Origin: an uncultured SAR86 cluster bacterium
Lineage (GTDB): Bacteria > Pseudomonadota > Gammaproteobacteria > Magnimaribacterales > Magnimaribacteraceae
Reading direction: 5' to 3'
Length of the DNA: 64,000 nucleotides
Assembly (NCBI GenBank): GCA_902542325.1
Contig: CACBUE010000006.1
Location: 1 to 64,000, forward strand
Shown here: in pieces, positions 60,458 to 64,000 of the stretch
Layout: every line of letters starts with the position of its first letter
Position numbering within the stretch: position 1 is the first letter of the stretch
Notes under the pieces: model-generated
Database searches by the model: none
Seen by the model: only the letters and a program-made list of their open reading frames with translations
Told to the model about the DNA's origin: nothing
Position numbers and translations under genes: made by a program

Positions 60458-61181
60458 AATTCAGTAGTAAAGCTTCTACAGTTAACAAACATAACAATGG
60501 AATGCCTATGGCAAGCATAGCACCCATCATCATTAGAAAACCTGAATAATCTTGATTATTGAGCGAAAAAGTTACAACAGAAGTACCCATTAATAGTGTT
60601 GGTATAGAAAAAGGCAAAACTATAATTGCGCTAAGGATAGCTGATTTTCCTATAGATAAAGCTGCACCCAGAGCACCTAACAAACTCATAAAGAATGTTC
60701 CAAGAAGAAGGCTTAAAATCATAGGAACAAAACTTTCTAAAGGAAGATATAAAATAATTGCTGCAAGGGAAGAAGCAATGAGAATTGGCAGCCCAGTAAT
60801 GAGCCAGTGGATCATTACTTTTGCAAATACCAAGATAAATGAAGGTTCTAAAGAAATAAAGAAATCATCTAGAGAACCATCTCTAAAGTCTTCACTAAAT
60901 ATACTCTCTACTGCAAGCAATGAAGCCAATAAAGCGGCAATCCAAATTACTCCAGGAGCCAAAGAACTTAATAAACTTTCTTGAGGCCCCAGCGCTAAAG
61001 GAAAAAAAGTAATGACAATTAAAAAAAAGACTAATGGCGTTATATATGTGGACGATCTTCTAAAAGCAATAATTAGATCCCTTTTTAATATAATTCCTAG
61101 CCAATCCAATACTGAACTCTTCATATCAAATCTCAATAAGGGTTGCGTTAATATTTGAAGATCTGTGCCCTGTAATAACAA
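60450..61181 (-). CDS. ccmB: Heme exporter protein CcmB
   Basis: Multi-TM CcmB pattern (FFPLALGP, PGVIWIAALLASLL, EDFRDGSLDDFF). Confidence 0.94.
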   Translation of the reverse strand: MLLQGTDLQILTQPLLRFDMKSSVLDWLGIILKRDLIIAFRRSSTYITPLVFFLIVITFFPLALGPQESLLSSLAPGVIWIAALLASLLAVESIFSEDFRDGSLDDFFISLEPSFILVFAKVMIHWLITGLPILIASSLAAIILYLPLESFVPMILSLLLGTFFMSLLGALGAALSIGKSAILSAIIVLPFSIPTLLMGTSVVTFSLNNQDYSGFLMMMGAMLAIGIPLLCLLTVEALLLNYD

Positions 61182-61725
61182 ATGAACTGCCCTTTTGATT
61201 AAGTTCGTTAATTATTTCTTTAATTAAATCAGTGGCAGGGTCATCTAAAGCAGTAAAAGGTTCGTCTATAAAATAAATTTTAAAGTCTTTGAGTAGCCAT
61301 CTTGCAATTGAAATTCGCTTTTTTTGTCCTACAGATAGATCTGATGCCATCTCATTTATCTTATAAAGACCCACCCTCTCGAGGCACTTATTTATATCCC
61401 CTTCGCTCATCCCTTTTGCGTAATGAGTTAACTTTAAGTTTTCAAAAACCGTAAGCATGTTCTTTATGCCCATTTGGTGTCCTTGATAGAAACAATCAAA
61501 AGATCGATATTCATTGAAATTATTATCTTCATCCAACCAATTAATAATCCCTTCCTCTTTATTAATTAGACCTAAAAGCGTTCTTAGTAATGTAGTCTTT
61601 CCAGAACCATTTGAGCCAATAATCTCTAAATTTTTACCAGGAAGAACTTCAAAGTTTAAATTTTTGAATATTGCTTTTTCTGATCGAACACAAGACAGGT
61701 TCTCTACTTTTAAATTAGGAAGCAT
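61126..61725 (-). CDS. ccmA: Heme ABC exporter ATP-binding protein CcmA
   Basis: IIGSNGSGKTTLLRTLLGL, LSVGQKKRISIARWLL, YFIDEPFTALDD; start reassigned from 61776 to MLPNLKVENL. Confidence 0.93.
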   Translation of the reverse strand: MLPNLKVENLSCVRSEKAIFKNLNFEVLPGKNLEIIGSNGSGKTTLLRTLLGLINKEEGIINWLDEDNNFNEYRSFDCFYQGHQMGIKNMLTVFENLKLTHYAKGMSEGDINKCLERVGLYKINEMASDLSVGQKKRISIARWLLKDFKIYFIDEPFTALDDPATDLIKEIINELNQKGSSFVITGHRSSNINATLIEI

Positions 61726-61830
61726 TGATAAGTCTATTTTAACAAAAAACTCCTTTAAACTGAATTTAAGATGCAATTGGCTTGGGACAATTATGTTCTG
61801 TTAAAATGAAATTGCTTAATAGGAAAAATT

Positions 61831-62304
61831 GTGAATAAAATAAAATTTGCCCAACGATCATCTGTTGAATTTGTAGAAGAAGGGAATATTCTTGCACCTA
61901 AATTTAATTCAGAGGAGGTTATCCCTGTTGTTGTTACTGAAACTAAATCAGATTTAGTGTTAATGCTTGGTTATATGAATAAAGAAGCTTTAGATAAAAC
62001 AATTCTTACCAAAGAAGCACACTACTGGAGCAGAAGTCGAAAAGCTTTATGGAAAAAAGGTGAGTCTAGTGGAATGGTCCATAAAATAGATAAAATACTT
62101 ATAGATGATGATCAAGATTCCATCTGGCTTAAAGTCACCATAGAGGGCTTGGGGGCAAGTTGTCATGTTGGTTATAAATCCTGCTTTTATCGATCAGTCG
62201 ATTCAATAGAAAAAGATGAAGTTATATTAAATTTCACCGAATCAGAGAAAGTGTTTGATCCAGAGGAAGTTTATCCTGGTATTGAAAATCCAACCAAGCT
62301 TTAG
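61831..62304 (+). CDS. hisI: Phosphoribosyl-AMP cyclohydrolase (HisI)
   Basis: MLGYMNKEALDKTILTKEAHYWSRSRKALWKKGESSG; GTG start. Confidence 0.92.
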   Translation: MNKIKFAQRSSVEFVEEGNILAPKFNSEEVIPVVVTETKSDLVLMLGYMNKEALDKTILTKEAHYWSRSRKALWKKGESSGMVHKIDKILIDDDQDSIWLKVTIEGLGASCHVGYKSCFYRSVDSIEKDEVILNFTESEKVFDPEEVYPGIENPTKL

Positions 62305-62322
62305 GTAAATTTCGTTGATAAA

Positions 62323-63621
62323 CTAACTTGCCTTTTTAATGGCTTGATCAATATCGTTAATAATATCCTCTACGTTTTCAATACCAACCGATAGTCTTAC
62401 ATATCCAGGTGTTACGCCAGCAGATAATTGTTCTTTTGAGGTTAATTGACTGTGCGTTGTAGAGGCTGGATGAATTGCCAGTGATCTTGAGTCTCCAATA
62501 TTTGCAACATGGTAAAGAAGATCAAGGGAATCGATAAATTTCCTTCCAGCTTCGACTCCTCCAGGTAACTCAAAACCAATTAGAGCGCCATAGCCGCCTG
62601 ACAAATATGTATCTGCTCTCTCTTTACTAATGCCTTCCGAAATTCCAGGATAAGTAACAGAAGAAACAAGATTATTATCCACAAGATATTGAGCAACCTG
62701 AAGGGCATTCTTACCATGTTCTCTCATCCTAAGAGGTAAAGTTTCAAGACCTTGAATAAATGACCAAGCATTAAATGGACTCATTGCTCCGCCTAAATCT
62801 CTAAGTAAGGTAGTTCTAGCTTTCATAATATAGGCTATCGGCCCCATTTCTTTAGTAGCTTCAGTCCAAACTACTCCGTTATAGCAAGGATCGGGCGTAT
62901 TAAGAGTTGGTTGTCTTTCCGAACCAGCTTCTATCCAATCAAAGTCTCCGCCATCTATTATCAAACCTCCTATTGAAGTTCCGTGACCTCCAATATATTT
63001 TGTGGTCGAGTAGGTAGTTATTGCTGCCCCATGATCAAAAGGCCTACAAAATATTGGAGCGGCTGTATTATCAACTATTAAAGGAATTCCATTTTTTCTT
63101 CCAAGATCTGCAACTTCTCTAATAGGAAAAACTTGTAGCTTTGGATTAGGTAAAGTTTCTCCAAAAAAAGCTCGTGTTTTGGTATCTGAAGCCTTAATAA
63201 ACATCGAAGGATCTGTTGGATCAACAAATCTCACTTCGATGCCCATTTCGGATAGATTATTTTTGAATTGATTATAAGTACCTCCATACAAATGAGAAGA
63301 AGCAACAATGTTATCTCCAGCTCTGGCTAGGTTCTGAATAGAATAAGCCGAGGCGGTTTGTCCTGATGCGACAGCTAAGCCAGCTGCACCTCCATCAAGA
63401 GCTGCCATTCTCTCTTCGAGAACAGCTGTAGTAGGATTCATTATTCTTGTATAAATATTTCCCAACTCCGCTAAAGCGAATAGATCTGCAGCCTTTTCAG
63501 TGCTTTCAAACTGATAACTAGTCGTTTGATGTATGGGAACAGCTACTGATCCTGTAGTTTCATCCGCTCTCCAGCCTGCATGTAGTGCTATTGTTTCTAA
63601 ATTTTTACCTTCGTAACTCAT
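62323..63621 (-). CDS. metY: O-acetylhomoserine aminocarboxypropyltransferase/sulfhydrylase
   Basis: LETIALHAGWRADETTGSVAVPIHQTTSYQF; start at MSYEGK (63621) with GGAGA RBS; the upstream extension overlaps riboswitch/terminator. Confidence 0.93.
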   Translation of the reverse strand: MSYEGKNLETIALHAGWRADETTGSVAVPIHQTTSYQFESTEKAADLFALAELGNIYTRIMNPTTAVLEERMAALDGGAAGLAVASGQTASAYSIQNLARAGDNIVASSHLYGGTYNQFKNNLSEMGIEVRFVDPTDPSMFIKASDTKTRAFFGETLPNPKLQVFPIREVADLGRKNGIPLIVDNTAAPIFCRPFDHGAAITTYSTTKYIGGHGTSIGGLIIDGGDFDWIEAGSERQPTLNTPDPCYNGVVWTEATKEMGPIAYIMKARTTLLRDLGGAMSPFNAWSFIQGLETLPLRMREHGKNALQVAQYLVDNNLVSSVTYPGISEGISKERADTYLSGGYGALIGFELPGGVEAGRKFIDSLDLLYHVANIGDSRSLAIHPASTTHSQLTSKEQLSAGVTPGYVRLSVGIENVEDIINDIDQAIKKAS

Positions 63622-63632
63622 CTTATTTCTCC

Positions 63633-63666
63633 AAAAAAAAACCTGCCAGCTTTCGCTAAACAGGTT
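63633..63666 (-). terminator. Rho-independent terminator between riboswitch and metY
   Basis: RC: AACCTGTTTAGCGAAAGCTGGCAGGTT followed by a T run. Confidence 0.75.
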
Positions 63667-63674
63667 GGTCTTCA

Positions 63675-63732
63675 AGAATCCTATTTAGCAGTATTTATAA
63701 AGCACCCGCAATCTGGTTCAAATCGGTGCTTA
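63675..63732 (-). promoter_or_regulatory. SAM-II/SAM-V-like riboswitch upstream of metY
   Basis: RC: AAGCACCGATTTGAACCAGATTGCGGGTGCTTTATAAATACTGCTAAATAGGA; P1 stem AGCACC/GGTGCT, GATTTRAACC...ATTGC and GCTAAA blocks. Confidence 0.8.
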
Positions 63733-63792
63733 ATAAATAATAATCAAAGAAAATTTAAAATCAAGACTAAATTGTTAAAATGCCTTTAAAAT

Positions 63793-63866
63793 GCCCCGTT
63801 AGCTCAGTCGGATAGAGCGCTGGATTCCTAATCCAGAGGCCATAGGTTCAAATCCTGTACGGGGCA
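63793..63866 (+). tRNA. tRNA-Arg(CCU), CCA not encoded
   Basis: GCCCCGT...ACGGGGC acceptor stem; anticodon loop TTCCTAA. Confidence 0.95.
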
Positions 63867-63874
63867 CTAGAATT

Positions 63875-64000
63875 ATGAGTTGGAAAAAAGAAACAACAGA
63901 AATAAAAAAAAGAAGAAAGCTTGCTAAAGCACAAGGTGGGAAGGAAGCTATTAAGCTTCAACATGCAAAAGGAAGGCTAACTTTAAGAGAAAGAATAGAG
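63875..64000 (+). CDS. Carboxyltransferase (acetyl/propionyl-CoA carboxylase beta type), 3' truncated by window edge
   Basis: MSWKKETTEIKKRRKLAKAQGGKEAIKLQHAKGRLTLRERIE... Confidence 0.7.
   Translation, partial: MSWKKETTEIKKRRKLAKAQGGKEAIKLQHAKGRLTLRERIE

Noticed and set aside
60559-60984. Plus-strand 141-aa ORF
   Set aside because: Antisense to ccmB; shadow ORF.

Overview
AT-rich 64 kb bacterial chromosome segment. Gene content and order (smc-zipA-ligA, a complete ccmABCDEFGHI operon, DsbD, LpdA, several acyl-CoA dehydrogenases, mnmC, metY) look like a streamlined, probably marine, gammaproteobacterium; this taxonomic call is inference. Most of the window is ordinary housekeeping and catabolic sequence. 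The exception is ~18.61-36.27 kb, a composite genomic island at a tRNA-Val(GAC) gene. A 3' tRNA fragment lies at the left, an intact tRNA in the middle and a 5' tRNA half at the right. All three share a 13-bp anticodon-loop core (accatgtcaaggt). They delimit two tandem elements, each bracketed by its own tandem repeat (GTGTCCC for element 1, TGTACGGC for element 2). Element 1 (~4.8 kb) has no integrase. It carries a PD-(D/E)XK-like/SF2-helicase fusion plus a 415-aa protein with an exact RNxxxH HEPN motif, and is the best candidate for an undescribed defence system. Element 2 (~12.8 kb) carries a tyrosine integrase, an AlwI-like type IIS R-M system with two adenine MTases, an AbaSI-like and an EVE-like/NucS-like nuclease pair, a possible divergent family-A palm polymerase and small membrane-protein cassettes. 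Other items of interest: a hinge-less 822-aa SMC, a SAM-II/SAM-V-like riboswitch with terminator upstream of metY, a G5-run frameshift in a DUF3604-like gene, an MsrA-Trx-MsrB fusion, and an mnmC whose 5' coding extension overlaps a terminator hairpin. All family names come from reading sequence motifs; no database search was possible.
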